NCBI RefSeq assembly: GCF_023517775.1
Contig: NZ_CP082904.1
Coordinates: 2,976,001-3,040,000, forward strand
Direction of reading: 5' to 3'
Source of the DNA: Mixta hanseatica
GTDB taxonomy: Bacteria > Pseudomonadota > Gammaproteobacteria > Enterobacterales > Enterobacteriaceae
DNA length: 64,000 nucleotides
Shown here: in pieces, positions 22,746-32,883 of the stretch
Layout: every line of letters starts with the position of its first letter
Numbering within the stretch: position 1 is the first letter of the stretch
The notes under the pieces: generated by a model
What the model saw: only the letters and a program-made list of their open reading frames with translations
Told to the model about the DNA's origin: nothing
The model's database searches: none
Made by a program: the position numbers and the translations under genes

Positions 22746-24056
22746 TTATTCAACCTCCAGTACCATTGCCGCGCCCAGCCCGCCTGCTGCACAGGCGGTA
22801 ACCAGGCCCAGGCCGCCACCGCGCCGCCGCAGCTCATTCAGGGTTTGGGTAATCATGCGCGCGCCGGTTGCGGCAAAAGGATGTCCATAGGCGATCGAGC
22901 CGCCAAGAACATTAAATTTGTTTTCATCTACTTCTCCCAGCGCCTGAGGACGATTAAGCACGTCACGGGCGAAGCGCTCGTCACGAAAGACTTTCAGATT
23001 AGCCAGCGTTTGCGCGGCAAACGCCTCATGCATATCGATCAGGGTAAGATCGTTCAGCGTGATGCCCGCGCGATCCAGCGCCAGCGGCGAAGCGTAAGAA
23101 GGCCCCAGCAGCATATCCTGCCAGACGTCGGTTGCGGTAAAGGCGTAGCTGCGCAGATAGCCCAGCGGCGTAATACCCAGTTCACGCGCCCGCGATTCGG
23201 TCATCAGGATAACCGCTGCGCCGCCATCGGTAAGCGGGGTGCTGTTGGCCGCCGTAACGCTGCCGTGCTGACGATCAAAAGCGGGACGCAGCCGGGCGTA
23301 ATCCTCAACGGCGCTGTTTTCACGCACGTTATTGTCCTGCTGCAGCGCCGCTCGCCATGGCGGCACCCAGGCCGTCATGACTTCATCCGATAATTTGCCT
23401 TCCCGCCAGGCCTGAGCCGCACGCTGATGGGAACGATGCGCCAGCGCATCCTGCTGCTCGCGACTGATGCCATGTCTTTTGGCCATCTGTTCTGCGGTAT
23501 CGCCCATACGCAGTCCGGTAGAGTACTCTGCCACCGCAGGCGGCACCGGCAACAGATCGCGCGGACGCAGCTGGCTGAACAGCTTAAGTTTTTTACTCAG
23601 GGTACGGGCTTTATTGAGATCGACCAGCGTTCTGCCCAGCTTTTTACTGACGCCAATCGGCAATACGGAGGAGGAGTCGGCGCCGCCGGCGATGCCCGCG
23701 CGCACGTTGCCTGCCAGCAGGCTTTCCGCCAGGTTAGCCACCGCCTGAAAGCTGGTGGCGCAGGCGCGGCTGACGCTGTAGGCATCGGTCTGCACGTTAA
23801 GCCCGCTGCTTAATACGATTTCGCGCGCGATATTGGGCGCTTCCGGCATCTGAATAACCTGACCGAAAACCAGCTGTTCGATAATGTCCGCCGGGATTTC
23901 GCTGCGGGCCATCAGTTCGCTGACCACCATCCGGCCCAGTTCGACTGCCGGAATACCGTGCAGCGCCGTCGCCTGGCGGGCAAAAGGGGTGCGAAGACCG
24001 TGGGTAATGGCGATGCGATCGCCCTGACGCGTCAGCAAAGGAAGCGCTCTGCTCAT
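22746..24056 (-). CDS. fadI: 3-ketoacyl-CoA thiolase FadI
   Basis: Thiolase that cleaves 3-ketoacyl-CoA in beta-oxidation, partner of FadJ. The 436-residue length equals that of E. coli FadI when starting at [16 protein letters not shown]. Catalytic residues are visible: the nucleophilic cysteine in [10 protein letters not shown], the histidine in [12 protein letters not shown] and the second cysteine in [13 protein letters not shown]. fadI-fadJ is a two-gene operon. A FadR-type palindrome sits about 40 bp upstream of the start, so repression by FadR in the absence of long-chain acyl-CoA is likely. Confidence 0.97.
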   Translation of the reverse strand: MSRALPLLTRQGDRIAITHGLRTPFARQATALHGIPAVELGRMVVSELMARSEIPADIIEQLVFGQVIQMPEAPNIAREIVLSSGLNVQTDAYSVSRACATSFQAVANLAESLLAGNVRAGIAGGADSSSVLPIGVSKKLGRTLVDLNKARTLSKKLKLFSQLRPRDLLPVPPAVAEYSTGLRMGDTAEQMAKRHGISREQQDALAHRSHQRAAQAWREGKLSDEVMTAWVPPWRAALQQDNNVRENSAVEDYARLRPAFDRQHGSVTAANSTPLTDGGAAVILMTESRARELGITPLGYLRSYAFTATDVWQDMLLGPSYASPLALDRAGITLNDLTLIDMHEAFAAQTLANLKVFRDERFARDVLNRPQALGEVDENKFNVLGGSIAYGHPFAATGARMITQTLNELRRRGGGLGLVTACAAGGLGAAMVLEVE

Positions 24057-24095
24057 TATTCTCACCTGTTAACCGCGACCGCAGCATCATTGCCA

Positions 24096-24112
24096 AAGAG
24101 GTCAGACCTGCA
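24096..24112 (-). promoter_or_regulatory. FadR site upstream of fadI
   Basis: The 11-bp palindromic core AGGTCAGACCT at 24099-24109 fits the FadR consensus TGGTCNGACCW, and is close to the fadL site AGGTCGGACCT in this window. It lies in the fadI 5' region, where a bound FadR would block transcription. Confidence 0.7.
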
Positions 24113-24285
24113 CAGTGTAATCAGTTTGTTAAAGGGTGCCAGCGGCGCAGCCGGAAAATGAGAGCAGCGACACAGTTGCCGCAAAGAAGAAATAAGCCCC
24201 GCAAGGCCATGGAGGAAATAAAGCAAGAAAAACGGCCATGCCGTTGTCGGAAAAGAATAAATAAAAGCGTAAGCCCGACGCCGGG

Positions 24286-24319
24286 CAGGAAGAAAGTCGG
24301 CGCGCTGTTTTGCGCCGAC
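24286..24319 (-). terminator. Terminator of yfcZ
   Basis: An 8-bp stem (GTCGGCGC/GCGCCGAC) with an 8-nt loop lies 9 bp after the yfcZ stop, followed on the minus strand by TTTCTTCC. Confidence 0.6.
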
Positions 24320-24328
24320 GGGCAGAAC

Positions 24329-24625
24329 TTAGCGCAGACCGAGCTGGAAAATCAGGGTTTCTGCCTGGCAACTAAAGGTAAAGTCGACATTAAGACGCAC
24401 GCCGTCCGGCTGCTCAGTAAACGTCGGGGCGATAACGCAGGGTTCAGATTCCACGCTGCGCGCTTTTTCAGTGAGCGAGGCCAGCATCGTTTCTGCCTGC
24501 TGACGGTTATCAAACAGACGTGACCAGGACGCTGTGCAGTCACTGTTATCCATTACGGTACCGACATCAACGCAGCAGCAGGCCGCTGTTTCGTTAGCGC
24601 TACATTTATTTAAAGCATCACTCAT
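24329..24625 (-). CDS. yfcZ: YfcZ/YiiS family protein
   Basis: Small cytoplasmic protein of 98 residues of the YfcZ/YiiS (DUF406) family, function unknown. It is cysteine-rich near the N-terminus (AACCCVDVGTVMDN) with further cysteines in SDCTASW, SEPCVI and FSCQAET. No signal sequence is visible. It keeps the E. coli position between fadI and fadL, and is divergent from fadL. Confidence 0.9.
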   Translation of the reverse strand: MSDALNKCSANETAACCCVDVGTVMDNSDCTASWSRLFDNRQQAETMLASLTEKARSVESEPCVIAPTFTEQPDGVRLNVDFTFSCQAETLIFQLGLR

Positions 24626-24833
24626 CGCTCTCTCCCACTATGCTATTTAAACAGCCAATATTAACTGTCCGCTATTTTACCCTGCCTTTTAATCCGCACT
24701 AAGTTATGTGAACGCAATCACGAATAATATTGATCTGACGCAGGTTAACCTCGCGGGCGATGCAGGAAAGCGCTTTTTTTTGTTAAGCGGATCTTATTTT
24801 ACCGATCACTTTTGAAATATTTAAAAAACAATA

Positions 24834-24885
24834 TTGCAACATATACACAGGTCGGACCTATACTGTGCGCACTGGTCTGATTTGT
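24834..24885 (+). promoter_or_regulatory. fadL promoter with two FadR sites
   Basis: A -10 hexamer TATACT lies at 24859-24864, and a TTGCAA at 24834-24839 is a possible -35 with a long 19-bp spacer. FadR site 1 (CACAGGTCGGACCTATA, 24846-24862) overlaps the -10. Site 2 (GCACTGGTCTGATTTGT, 24869-24885) lies just downstream. Both closely resemble the two FadR operators of E. coli fadL, so FadR repression is expected. The remaining 200 bp of the gap are AT-rich without a gene. Confidence 0.8.
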
Positions 24886-24971
24886 CCGTTGTATTTCAGC
24901 CCCTACAATCCCCGGCTCCTTGTTACTTGATGTAACAGATTTTATAAAAATCACATAATGAGGTTGTGGTC

Positions 24972-26312
24972 ATGAACCATAAAAACCTGTGTGCAAAGTC
25001 AGCTTTGGCAGTTGCAGTGGCAATCGCTTCCTCAAATCTTTATGCAGCGGGCTTTCAGCTCAATGAATTCTCCTCGATTGGTTTGGGCCGCTCTTATTCC
25101 GGCGAGGGCGCCATGGGCGATACGGCAGCCTCCGCCAGCCGTAACCCAGCGACCATGGCATTAATGGATCGTCCGATGTTTTCTATCGGCGCGGTATTTA
25201 TCGATCCCGATGTTAATATTGACGGTGACAGCGGCGCGGGTAATAGCCTGCGTGCGAACAATATCGCCCCAACCCAATGGGTGCCGAATATCCATTATGT
25301 GCAGCCGATTAATGATCAGTGGTGGGTGGGCGCCTCCGCGACCACTAATTACGGCCTGGCGACTGAATTTAATAATGATTACGCAGGCGGCGCTTTCGGC
25401 GGCAAAACCGATCTGCTGACCACTAACCTTAATCTCAGCACCGCCTGGCGCATGAATGAGCACTTCAGCTTCGGTGTCGGTTTCGATGCGGTTTATGCCC
25501 GCGCGAAAATCGAACGCTATATGGGCGAGCTTGGCGGCCTGCTGCCTGCTGCCGGCCTGCCTGCCGCTGCTGCCGATACGCAGATTGCCCACCTGAAAGG
25601 CGATGAGTGGGGCTACGGCTGGAACGCCGGTATTTTATATGAGGTGGATGAAAACAACCGCTTCGGTCTGAGCTACCGTTCTGAAGTGAAAATTGATTTC
25701 GATGGCGATTATAAAAGTTCTATCCCTTCACAGCTGAATCCGATTATCGGCGGCGCGGGACTGGATCTGCCGTACGGCACCAGCGGCAATACCATTCCGG
25801 GCGCGCTAACGCTGAATCTGCCGGAAATGTGGGAGATCTCAGGCTATCATAAGGTCGCTCCGCAGTGGGCGGTGCACTACAGTCTGGCCTATACCAGCTG
25901 GAGCCAGTTCCAGGAGCTGAAAGCCACCGGCAGCAACGGGCAACAGCTGTTCTATAAAGATGAAAGCTATCGCGATGCTTACCGCATTGCGCTCGGCACC
26001 ACTTATTTCTATGACGATCACTGGACTTTCCGCACCGGTATCGCCTTTGATGACAGCCCGGTTCCGGCCGATAAACGCTCTATTTCGATCCCGGATCAGG
26101 ATCGTCTGTGGCTGAGCGCCGGCGCCTCGTATGCTTTTAATGAGAATGCGTCGGTGGATGTGGGCGTTTCTTATATGCACGGACAAAAAGTTACGGTGCG
26201 CGAGGGTATCGACCCGGTAGCGACCGCGCGCAATGGCGCCGTCACCCCATACGAATTTAATTCCGAAGGTAAAGCCTGGCTGTACGGCGCCAGCTTTAAC
26301 TACCGCTTCTGA
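24972..26312 (+). CDS. fadL: Long-chain fatty acid outer membrane transporter FadL
   Basis: Outer-membrane 14-stranded beta-barrel that takes up long-chain fatty acids. A signal peptide ends in SSNLYA, and the mature protein begins [22 protein letters not shown] with the family NPA motif in the hatch region ([10 protein letters not shown]). The C-terminal residue is phenylalanine (NYRF), as required for barrel assembly. The ATG at 24972 is preferred to the GTG at 24966; both follow GAGG. 446 residues, equal to E. coli. FadR sites overlie its promoter and a strong terminator follows. Confidence 0.97.
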   Translation: MNHKNLCAKSALAVAVAIASSNLYAAGFQLNEFSSIGLGRSYSGEGAMGDTAASASRNPATMALMDRPMFSIGAVFIDPDVNIDGDSGAGNSLRANNIAPTQWVPNIHYVQPINDQWWVGASATTNYGLATEFNNDYAGGAFGGKTDLLTTNLNLSTAWRMNEHFSFGVGFDAVYARAKIERYMGELGGLLPAAGLPAAAADTQIAHLKGDEWGYGWNAGILYEVDENNRFGLSYRSEVKIDFDGDYKSSIPSQLNPIIGGAGLDLPYGTSGNTIPGALTLNLPEMWEISGYHKVAPQWAVHYSLAYTSWSQFQELKATGSNGQQLFYKDESYRDAYRIALGTTYFYDDHWTFRTGIAFDDSPVPADKRSISIPDQDRLWLSAGASYAFNENASVDVGVSYMHGQKVTVREGIDPVATARNGAVTPYEFNSEGKAWLYGASFNYRF

Positions 26313-26380
26313 TGCCGGATAAAGCGGCGGGAACACCGCCTCTTTATGGCGTTGCCCTGCGCATGCAGCAGAAGCGTTAT

Positions 26381-26409
26381 AAAAAAGGCGGGAATCTCCC
26401 GCCTTTTTC
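26381..26409. terminator. Bidirectional terminator between fadL and mlaA
   Basis: Perfect stem GGCGGGA/TCCCGCC with a 3-nt loop flanked by A6 and T5, between the convergent fadL and mlaA stops. Confidence 0.92.
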
Positions 26410-26416
26410 TTTGTCG

Positions 26417-27178
26417 TTACTCGGCGTCTATCTCATCCAGATCGCCCTGAATCGCTTGCGCGTTGGGGTTCTCCTGCGGCTTCAGCTTGCCGCCGTGGGC
26501 GAGGAAATCGTGCCGCTGGAAGTAAGCGTTGCGCACGAAAGCGTAAGGGTCGCTGGTATTACGCAAAATCGCATCGGAATCCAGCAGCTGCGCGCGCGTT
26601 TCCACGCCCTCCAGCACCCATTTACCCGCCGTCATCGGCCAGCTCAGCCAGCTCAGCACCGGATAGAGCGTATCAAGATAATCACCGCCATCCTCACGTG
26701 GCGTAAAGCTGCCGTAGCCTGGCAAAACCACATAAGGACCGTAGCCGACGCCCCAGGTGCCCAGCGTACCGCCAAAGCGTGGCTCCTCTTCACGCGCCAG
26801 CTTATCGTTCGCCATACCGGCAACATCGATAAAACCGCCCAGACCCAGAACGGTATTCAGGAAGAAACGGTTAAAGTGAATCATGCCGCGATAGGGATCG
26901 CCGCGCAGGAATGAGTTCACCATCGCCGCCGGTTCACTCAGGTTGCCGAGGAAATTACTGACGCCGGTACGCGCCGGCACCGGCACATAGTCGCGCCAGG
27001 CGACTGCAACCGGGCGCAACAGGTAAGGGTCCAGCACGTTGTAGTTGAAATCAAACATCGTGCGGTTAAAACCTTCCAGCGGATCGGAACGCCCCTGCGG
27101 TTCGTCGTTATGCTGTGAACTGGCGCATCCTGCTAACAAAATAGTTGCCAGCGCCAACCCCGTCAGGCGGAAGTTCAT
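26417..27178 (-). CDS. mlaA: Outer-membrane lipoprotein MlaA (VacJ)
   Basis: Outer-membrane lipoprotein of the Mla pathway, which removes mislocalised phospholipids from the outer leaflet together with OmpC/F and the MlaC shuttle. A lipoprotein signal peptide ends in the lipobox LAGC (Cys18). The body has the family segments DPLEGFNRTMFDFNY and GYGPYVVLPGYGSFTPRE. 253 residues, typical length. It lies 34 bp downstream of the ccm cluster on the same strand, so readthrough from ccmI is possible; the mlaFEDCB genes are not here. Confidence 0.96.
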   Translation of the reverse strand: MNFRLTGLALATILLAGCASSQHNDEPQGRSDPLEGFNRTMFDFNYNVLDPYLLRPVAVAWRDYVPVPARTGVSNFLGNLSEPAAMVNSFLRGDPYRGMIHFNRFFLNTVLGLGGFIDVAGMANDKLAREEEPRFGGTLGTWGVGYGPYVVLPGYGSFTPREDGGDYLDTLYPVLSWLSWPMTAGKWVLEGVETRAQLLDSDAILRNTSDPYAFVRNAYFQRHDFLAHGGKLKPQENPNAQAIQGDLDEIDAE

Positions 27179-27212
27179 AATTTTCTCCCTGTCTTATTAA
27201 GTTTTTACCGCT

Positions 27213-28427
27213 TCAGGGCTGCTGCTGATTAATTTCAACAGCAAGATGCTGATGACCATCAAAAGGCGTAAGCGCGCTCTCGCCGAACCAGTCTCCAGGC
27301 TTGGGAGTCGCGCTGCCGTCGCGCGCAATGCGTACGCGAACTTTAACCTGATGCTGCGCCGAAAGCAGGCGCTCTGGCATCATGGCATTGCTGTCATCCA
27401 GCGTCAGCGATAGCGGAAAATGACTCAGCGGCAGTTTCTTTACTGCCACCGGAACCGGTGAAACACCGTCGGAAACAGAAATATACATGACTCCGCCCGG
27501 CGGTAACATTTTTTCTGTTGCTTCCGCCAGCGTAATGCGAAGAGAAAGCTGGCTGGTTTGCAGTCCGGCGGCGGTTTTCGCCTGCTGAATACTGCGCTGC
27601 ACCTGTGCGACTCGCGGATCGTTGGTCGGCAGCTGCGTCAGCATGGTTTGCCAGAAGCTAATCGCCTGCGGGTACTGCTGTTGTTCAAACGCATTAAAGG
27701 CGGCCAGGCTCAGCAGACGCACATTTGTCGGCGCCTGCTGCAACATCGCCTTCAGCATCGCCTGCGCTTCTCGATTGTCCTGCGGATCGCTGGAGCGGGT
27801 CAGCACTTCAGCATAGCTGAGTTTTACCTCTTCGTTATTCGGCGCCAGCTGCAGCGCACGCTGAAACGCCTCAATGGCGGTCTCGCGATTATCCAGCACC
27901 ATGCCGATACGCCCCAGCATTAGCCAGTCGCGTAGCTGACCGCTATCCTGCTGCAGCGCGGTACGCAATCCCAGCCCCAGACGCGCCAGCTCCTCCAGCG
28001 TCAGCGGCTTCGCCTGCGGATCCAACAGACGCGCGCGCAGCGCTGGATAATCATCCTGAACCTGATGCCAGGCGATCAGACCAGGCAGACCACCGGTTTT
28101 CAGATAACAGCCCAGGCTGACTATTACCAGTAACACGGCGCCGGGCAGCAGCACCCAGCGGCTGAGCGGACGCCCCGGCGCGGACGCCGAAGAGGACGGA
28201 ATATCGGTCAGCAATGTTTGCTGCAGCTCCTGCACCATCGGCTGGCGGGCGGCAATCACGCCCTGCGCCTCATCCTCATCTAACTCATGTAACCGCTGCT
28301 GGTAGAAAACTTTATTTAACGTATCGCGATCTACCGACGACGGACGATCGCTGCGCCAGCCTGCGATTAGCAGTAACAGCAGCGCGGCCAACAGCAGACC
28401 GGTTATCACTATCCAGAAAAGCGTCAT
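27213..28427 (-). CDS. ccmI: Cytochrome c maturation protein CcmI
   Basis: Membrane-anchored apocytochrome chaperone of system I cytochrome c maturation. Two N-terminal membrane helices (MTLFWIVITGLLLAALLLLL and a second near residue 95) flank a short cytoplasmic loop. A periplasmic TPR region follows (EAFQRALQLAPNNEEVKLSYAEVL). In E. coli this domain is the C-terminal part of a fused CcmH; here it is a separate 404-residue gene overlapping ccmH by 4 bp, as in many other proteobacteria. Confidence 0.94.
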   Translation of the reverse strand: MTLFWIVITGLLLAALLLLLIAGWRSDRPSSVDRDTLNKVFYQQRLHELDEDEAQGVIAARQPMVQELQQTLLTDIPSSSASAPGRPLSRWVLLPGAVLLVIVSLGCYLKTGGLPGLIAWHQVQDDYPALRARLLDPQAKPLTLEELARLGLGLRTALQQDSGQLRDWLMLGRIGMVLDNRETAIEAFQRALQLAPNNEEVKLSYAEVLTRSSDPQDNREAQAMLKAMLQQAPTNVRLLSLAAFNAFEQQQYPQAISFWQTMLTQLPTNDPRVAQVQRSIQQAKTAAGLQTSQLSLRITLAEATEKMLPPGGVMYISVSDGVSPVPVAVKKLPLSHFPLSLTLDDSNAMMPERLLSAQHQVKVRVRIARDGSATPKPGDWFGESALTPFDGHQHLAVEINQQQP

Positions 28428-28885
28428 GATGATTTCCTGTCATCGTTCAGCAGTGCATTAAGGCGCTGTTGCTGATCCGCATCCAGCCGCCCGTCAGCCC
28501 CAGACGGGCGACGGCTGCGCAGAAAAATCACCAGCGCCCCGGCAAGAATAAACAGCAGCGGCCCCGCCCACAGGATCAGCGTCGATGGCATGACCGGCGG
28601 CTGATAGGTCACAAAATTGCCGTAGCGGTCGACCATATATTGCGTAATTTGATCTTTGTTCTGGCCCTGCTTCAGCAGTTGATAAACCTTCTGGCGCATA
28701 TCTGCCGCAATCATCGCATTAGAGTCGGCAATGCTGTTATTTTGACATTTCGGGCAGCGCAGCGAGGCGGTTAGCTCGCGGTACTGCTGCTCCTGCGCGG
28801 CAGAATCAAATTGCCAGGTTTCGATCGCCGCCAGCGCGCTCAGACTGAACAGCAGCCCTGCCAGGATAATGAACAGCTGTTTCAT
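28424..28885 (-). CDS. ccmH: Cytochrome c maturation thioredoxin-like protein CcmH
   Basis: Periplasmic thiol-reductase component that keeps apocytochrome CXXCH cysteines reduced for heme attachment. A signal peptide ends in SALAA; the active site LRCPKCQNN (Cys44, Cys47) follows. The C-terminal membrane helix (TLILWAGPLLFILAGALVIFL) anchors it. 153 residues is the length of the stand-alone CcmH/CcmL type, not the fused E. coli form. It overlaps dsbE upstream and ccmI downstream by 4 bp each. Confidence 0.95.
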   Translation of the reverse strand: MKQLFIILAGLLFSLSALAAIETWQFDSAAQEQQYRELTASLRCPKCQNNSIADSNAMIAADMRQKVYQLLKQGQNKDQITQYMVDRYGNFVTYQPPVMPSTLILWAGPLLFILAGALVIFLRSRRPSGADGRLDADQQQRLNALLNDDRKSS

Positions 28886-29439
28886 TGTGTCGCCTCCCTG
28901 CTATATTTTTGCCACAGCGGCGCTACTTCCCGCTGCCAGACCTGCGCATTAAGATCGCCCGCGTGGCGATAACGCACAATCCCCTGCCCGTCGATCAGGA
29001 AAGTTTCCGGCGCGCCATATACGCCCAGATCCAACCCAAGCATGCCGCTGCCGTCATACAGGCTCAACGCATAGGGATTGCCCAGGGTGTTCAGCCAGTT
29101 CACCGCTTTTGCGCGATCGTCCTTATAGTTCAGCCCAACCACGCGTACGCCCTGCTCTGCCAGCTTGTTCAGATACTGATGCTCGGCGCGACAGGTAGGG
29201 CACCAGGTCGCCCAGACGTTCAATAGCAGCGGCTTGCCATCCGCCAGCGCCGCCTGATCGTAAAGGTTACCCGGCTGCTCAAGCGACTCCAGTTTAAACA
29301 GCGGCACCGGTTTGCCGATCAGCGCCGATTCCAGTCGGGTTGGATCGTCGCCGTCAGCATTGCGCGTCAGCTGCCACATCAGCGCCAGCGCCAGTAACAA
29401 AAACAGGATCAGCGGAATATAAAAAATTCTCTTGTTCAT
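28882..29439 (-). CDS. dsbE: Thiol:disulfide interchange protein DsbE/CcmG
   Basis: Membrane-anchored periplasmic thioredoxin-fold reductase that receives electrons from DsbD and passes them to the CcmH/apocytochrome system. One N-terminal membrane anchor (IPLILFLLLALALMW) precedes the thioredoxin domain with the active site WATWCPTCRAEH (Cys80, Cys83) and the cis-proline region GAPETFLID. 185 residues, typical. Four-base overlaps on both sides. Confidence 0.96.
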   Translation of the reverse strand: MNKRIFYIPLILFLLLALALMWQLTRNADGDDPTRLESALIGKPVPLFKLESLEQPGNLYDQAALADGKPLLLNVWATWCPTCRAEHQYLNKLAEQGVRVVGLNYKDDRAKAVNWLNTLGNPYALSLYDGSGMLGLDLGVYGAPETFLIDGQGIVRYRHAGDLNAQVWQREVAPLWQKYSREATQ

Positions 29440-31391
29440 ACCAGCTCCCGTTGCGCTTTTTTACGGCTGCGATAACGCGGATCAAGCAGACAAAGCAGGC
29501 CGCCGCACGCCATAAACAGGCCGCCGTACCATATCCAGCGCACAAAAGGTTTGTAATAAATCCGTACGGCCCAGGAGCCATCCTCCAGTTCCTCGCCGAG
29601 CGCAGCGTAAAGATCGCGCGTCAAGCCGCCGTCGATCGCCGCCTCGGTCATCATGCTGCGCGCCACGCTGTAATAGCGTTTTTCCGCGCGTAGCGTCGCT
29701 TCCGGGCTGCCGTCGCGCGTTACCTCAATAATCGCCGCCCCGCCGCTGTAGTTAGGGCCGTGCAGTTCGCGCACGTCGCGAAAAACAAAGTGATAACGAT
29801 GGATATCGACGCTGTCGCCCGCCTTCATGCGCACGTCGCGCTCCACGCTATAATTCTGGCTAAAGGCGATACCGATCACCGTAACCGCCACGCCCAGATG
29901 CCCCAGCACCATACCCCAGTGGCTACGGGAAAGATGCCTGATGCCGCGCAGCAGACTATGACGATGCGTAGCGCGCTCATGCAGCTCCAGCAGGGTTAAA
30001 ATAATTACCCACAGCGCCATCATCAGCCCGACCACCGTCATCGCCTCGATGCGGTCCTGCATCAGCCACGGCAGGATGATCGACAGCAGCAGCGTGGCCA
30101 ACAGCGCCATCGCCAGCCGCTTCCAGAGCTTTTGCGGCTCGTCGCGCCGCCAGCGCACCAGCGGACCGATGCCCAGCAGCAGGGCGAAGGGCGCCATCAG
30201 CCAGGTGAACAGGGAATTAAAGAACGGCTCGCCGATAGAGATGGTGCCCAGCCCCAGCTGCTTATGCACCAGCGGCAGCAGCGTACCTAACAGCACCACC
30301 AGCATGCCGGCAATCAGTAATACGTTATTGCCCAGCAGGAATGATTCCCGTGACCAAAAATCGTTCTGTACCCGGCTGCGTACCCGCCCGCCTTTCACTG
30401 CATACAGCAACAGCGAACTGCCGATAACCATCACCAGGAAAGCAAGGATAAACATGCCGCGAGCCGGGTCGGAAGCAAAAGCATGCACCGACACCAGTAC
30501 GCCGGATCGAACCAGGAAGGTGCCTAACAGACTAAGAGAAAAAGCGGCTATCGCCAGCAGCACGGTCCAGGCTTTAAACGCGCCGCGCTTCTCCGTGACC
30601 GCCAGCGAATGAATCAATGCCGTACCCGCCAGCCACGGCATAAAGGAGGCGTTTTCAACCGGATCCCAAAACCACCAGCCGCCCCAGCCCAGCTCGTAGT
30701 AAGCCCAGGCGGACCCCAGCACAATGCCAATGGTCAAAAACAGCCACGCAGCCAGCGTCCACGGCCGCGACCAGCGCGCCCAGGCGGTATCCAGCCGTCC
30801 GGCCATCAGCGAGGCGATGGCGAAAGCAAAAGCGACGGAAAAACCGACGTACCCCATATAAAGCAACGGCGGATGGAAAATCAGGCCGATATCCTGCAGC
30901 ATCGGATTCAGATCGTGGCCGTCAATAGGATAATCCGGCAAGGTGCGGGCAAAGGGGTTGGAGGTGAAAATGATAAATAGCAGAAAGCCGAAATTAATCA
31001 TTCCCATCACTGCCAGCACGCGCGCGATCGCATCCTGCGGCATGCCACGGCTAAAGATCGCTACCGCCAGCGTCCAGCCGCTAAGCATTAATACCCATAA
31101 CAGCAGGGAACCCTCATGCGCGCCCCAGGTAGCCGCAATGCGGTAATAAAGCGGCAGCTGGCTGTTGGAGTTGCTAACCACATAAGCCACGGTAAAGTCG
31201 TTAACGATAAAGGCGTGCACCAGCACAAGAAAGCTGCCTGCCACGCAGAAAAACAGGCCGATGGCGAGCGGGCGCGCCAGTCCCATTAATCTGCTGTCCT
31301 GACGCGCTGCGCCCCAGAGAGGATAAAAGCTCAGCAGCAACGCCAGCGCCAGTCCAAGGCAGAGCAGGAAGTGACCTGTTTCCGGCATCAT
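29436..31391 (-). CDS. ccmF: Heme lyase subunit CcmF
   Basis: Large polytopic inner-membrane protein that forms the cytochrome c synthetase with CcmH/CcmI and reduces holo-CcmE heme. The WWD domain is clear: [21 protein letters not shown]. Periplasmic heme-ligand histidines lie in the [10 protein letters not shown] and [11 protein letters not shown] regions. 651 residues with about 15 membrane helices match the family. Overlaps ccmE by 4 bp. Confidence 0.97.
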   Translation of the reverse strand: MMPETGHFLLCLGLALALLLSFYPLWGAARQDSRLMGLARPLAIGLFFCVAGSFLVLVHAFIVNDFTVAYVVSNSNSQLPLYYRIAATWGAHEGSLLLWVLMLSGWTLAVAIFSRGMPQDAIARVLAVMGMINFGFLLFIIFTSNPFARTLPDYPIDGHDLNPMLQDIGLIFHPPLLYMGYVGFSVAFAFAIASLMAGRLDTAWARWSRPWTLAAWLFLTIGIVLGSAWAYYELGWGGWWFWDPVENASFMPWLAGTALIHSLAVTEKRGAFKAWTVLLAIAAFSLSLLGTFLVRSGVLVSVHAFASDPARGMFILAFLVMVIGSSLLLYAVKGGRVRSRVQNDFWSRESFLLGNNVLLIAGMLVVLLGTLLPLVHKQLGLGTISIGEPFFNSLFTWLMAPFALLLGIGPLVRWRRDEPQKLWKRLAMALLATLLLSIILPWLMQDRIEAMTVVGLMMALWVIILTLLELHERATHRHSLLRGIRHLSRSHWGMVLGHLGVAVTVIGIAFSQNYSVERDVRMKAGDSVDIHRYHFVFRDVRELHGPNYSGGAAIIEVTRDGSPEATLRAEKRYYSVARSMMTEAAIDGGLTRDLYAALGEELEDGSWAVRIYYKPFVRWIWYGGLFMACGGLLCLLDPRYRSRKKAQRELV

Positions 31392-31873
31392 GAGCGCTCA
31401 CCCTGCGGCAGCGCTGCCGCCGCTGTTCCCTGGTGGTTTTTCTTCATCGCGTCGCTGATTTCCGGCGGGGTATATTTTTCGTCGTGCTTCGCCAGCACCT
31501 CTTTCGCCTGAATCAGATTGCCCGCCTGTAGCTCACCCTGCGCCACTACGCCCTGCCCTTCCCGGAACAGATCGGGCAGAATGCCTTCATAGCTGACGTT
31601 AACCACACCGTTGGCGTCATACAGCTTAAAAGAGACGCGCAGCGTTTTCTCATCACGCTTAACGCTGCCGGGCATCACCATGCCGCCAACGCGCAGCCGC
31701 TGACCAGGTTCCGGCAGCGTATGCGCTTCGCCCTTGCCATACAGAATTTCACTGGGGGTATAAAACAGATCGATATTTGAGCGCAGCGCATACATAACTA
31801 ATGCCGTTGCCAGGCCCAGACCAACCAAAATCGCCACCACAACTAAGAGGCGGTTTTTACGACGGGTATTCAC
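31388..31873 (-). CDS. ccmE: Periplasmic heme chaperone CcmE
   Basis: Binds heme covalently in the periplasm and hands it to CcmF. One N-terminal membrane helix precedes an OB-fold domain. The heme-binding histidine His130 lies in [12 protein letters not shown], with Tyr134 as likely axial ligand. 161 residues. Gap of one base to ccmD and overlap with ccmF. Confidence 0.97.
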   Translation of the reverse strand: MNTRRKNRLLVVVAILVGLGLATALVMYALRSNIDLFYTPSEILYGKGEAHTLPEPGQRLRVGGMVMPGSVKRDEKTLRVSFKLYDANGVVNVSYEGILPDLFREGQGVVAQGELQAGNLIQAKEVLAKHDEKYTPPEISDAMKKNHQGTAAAALPQGERS

Positions 31874-31874
31874 A

Positions 31875-32108
31875 TTACTCTCCTGCCGCTTCGCTGGCGG
31901 CCTGCTTCATTTTTGCCGCCCTGATGCGACGTTCACGCGCCTGATATTGCCGCACGCTTTTTAACAGCCGGCGGCGCTGCCATACGGTATGCCCCACCAG
32001 CACCGCCAGCGCCAGCAGCGTAAAGCTCACCGCCAGCCAGACATAAAAGCCGTAGCCGCCCATCGCCAAAAAATCTTGCCAGGAAGAAAATGCAGGCATC
32101 ATGCGCAA
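31875..32108 (-). CDS. ccmD: Heme exporter protein CcmD
   Basis: Small single-span membrane protein that stabilises the CcmABC release complex for holo-CcmE. The 77 residues show one membrane helix ([20 protein letters not shown]) followed by a basic cytoplasmic tail ([19 protein letters not shown]), the standard CcmD layout. Its start overlaps the end of ccmC by 10 bp. Confidence 0.94.
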   Translation of the reverse strand: MRMMPAFSSWQDFLAMGGYGFYVWLAVSFTLLALAVLVGHTVWQRRRLLKSVRQYQARERRIRAAKMKQAASEAAGE

Positions 32109-32842
32109 CGCCCTCCTTTATTCACCAGCGCGGCGACCCAGGGACGATGTCGCTCGGTCAATAAGATTAAATTGCGCAGCCGCATCAGCGTCAGGGTAAT
32201 AAACAGCATCAGATAACCGATAATCGCCCAGCGCAGCGGTACGCGCATCTCTGGCGCAATCGCCTGCTGTAGCATGCCGGAAGATCCCTGGTGCAGGGTA
32301 TTCCACCATTGCACGGAGAAATGAATAATGGGGATATTCACCACCCCCACCAGGATCAAGATACTGGCGGCGCGCCCGGCGAGACGCCGATCGTCAAAGG
32401 CGTTATACAAGGCGATCACGCCCATATAGAGGAACAGCAGCACCAGTTCGGAGGTTAAGCGCGCATCCCATATCCACCAGGTGCCCCACATCGGTTTACC
32501 CCAGGCCGATCCGGTGATTAGGGCAATAAAGGTGAAAATAGCACCAACCGGCGCCATGGCGGCTGCGGCTAAATCAGCCATTTTCATCTGCCATACCAGG
32601 CCGGTAAACGCGGCCACGGCCATAGCGCTGTAAATGCCCATCGACCAGATCGCGGCGGGAACATGGATATAGATAATGCGATAGCTCTCTCCCTGCTGAT
32701 AATCGGCCGGCGCGAAACCAAAGCCCCAACCCCAGCCGATCAATAGCGTCACGGCTGCCAGCAGTGCGAATCCCGGCACCAGGCGGCCGCTAAACTGATA
32801 AAGCCGGTCGGGCTTTGCCAGCTGATGTATCCATTTCCACAT
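32099..32842 (-). CDS. ccmC: Heme exporter protein CcmC
   Basis: Polytopic membrane protein that loads heme onto CcmE. The WWD motif is visible as PMWGTWWIWDARLTSELVLLF, with periplasmic histidine ligands in YIHVPAAIWSM and PIIHFSVQWWNTLHQG. 247 residues and six membrane helices fit the family. Forty-one base pairs separate it from ccmB, the largest gap in the cluster. Confidence 0.97.
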   Translation of the reverse strand: MWKWIHQLAKPDRLYQFSGRLVPGFALLAAVTLLIGWGWGFGFAPADYQQGESYRIIYIHVPAAIWSMGIYSAMAVAAFTGLVWQMKMADLAAAAMAPVGAIFTFIALITGSAWGKPMWGTWWIWDARLTSELVLLFLYMGVIALYNAFDDRRLAGRAASILILVGVVNIPIIHFSVQWWNTLHQGSSGMLQQAIAPEMRVPLRWAIIGYLMLFITLTLMRLRNLILLTERHRPWVAALVNKGGRCA

Positions 32843-32883
32843 TGTTATTGCTCACGGTAAAAATATAAATCGATAGCCTTGTC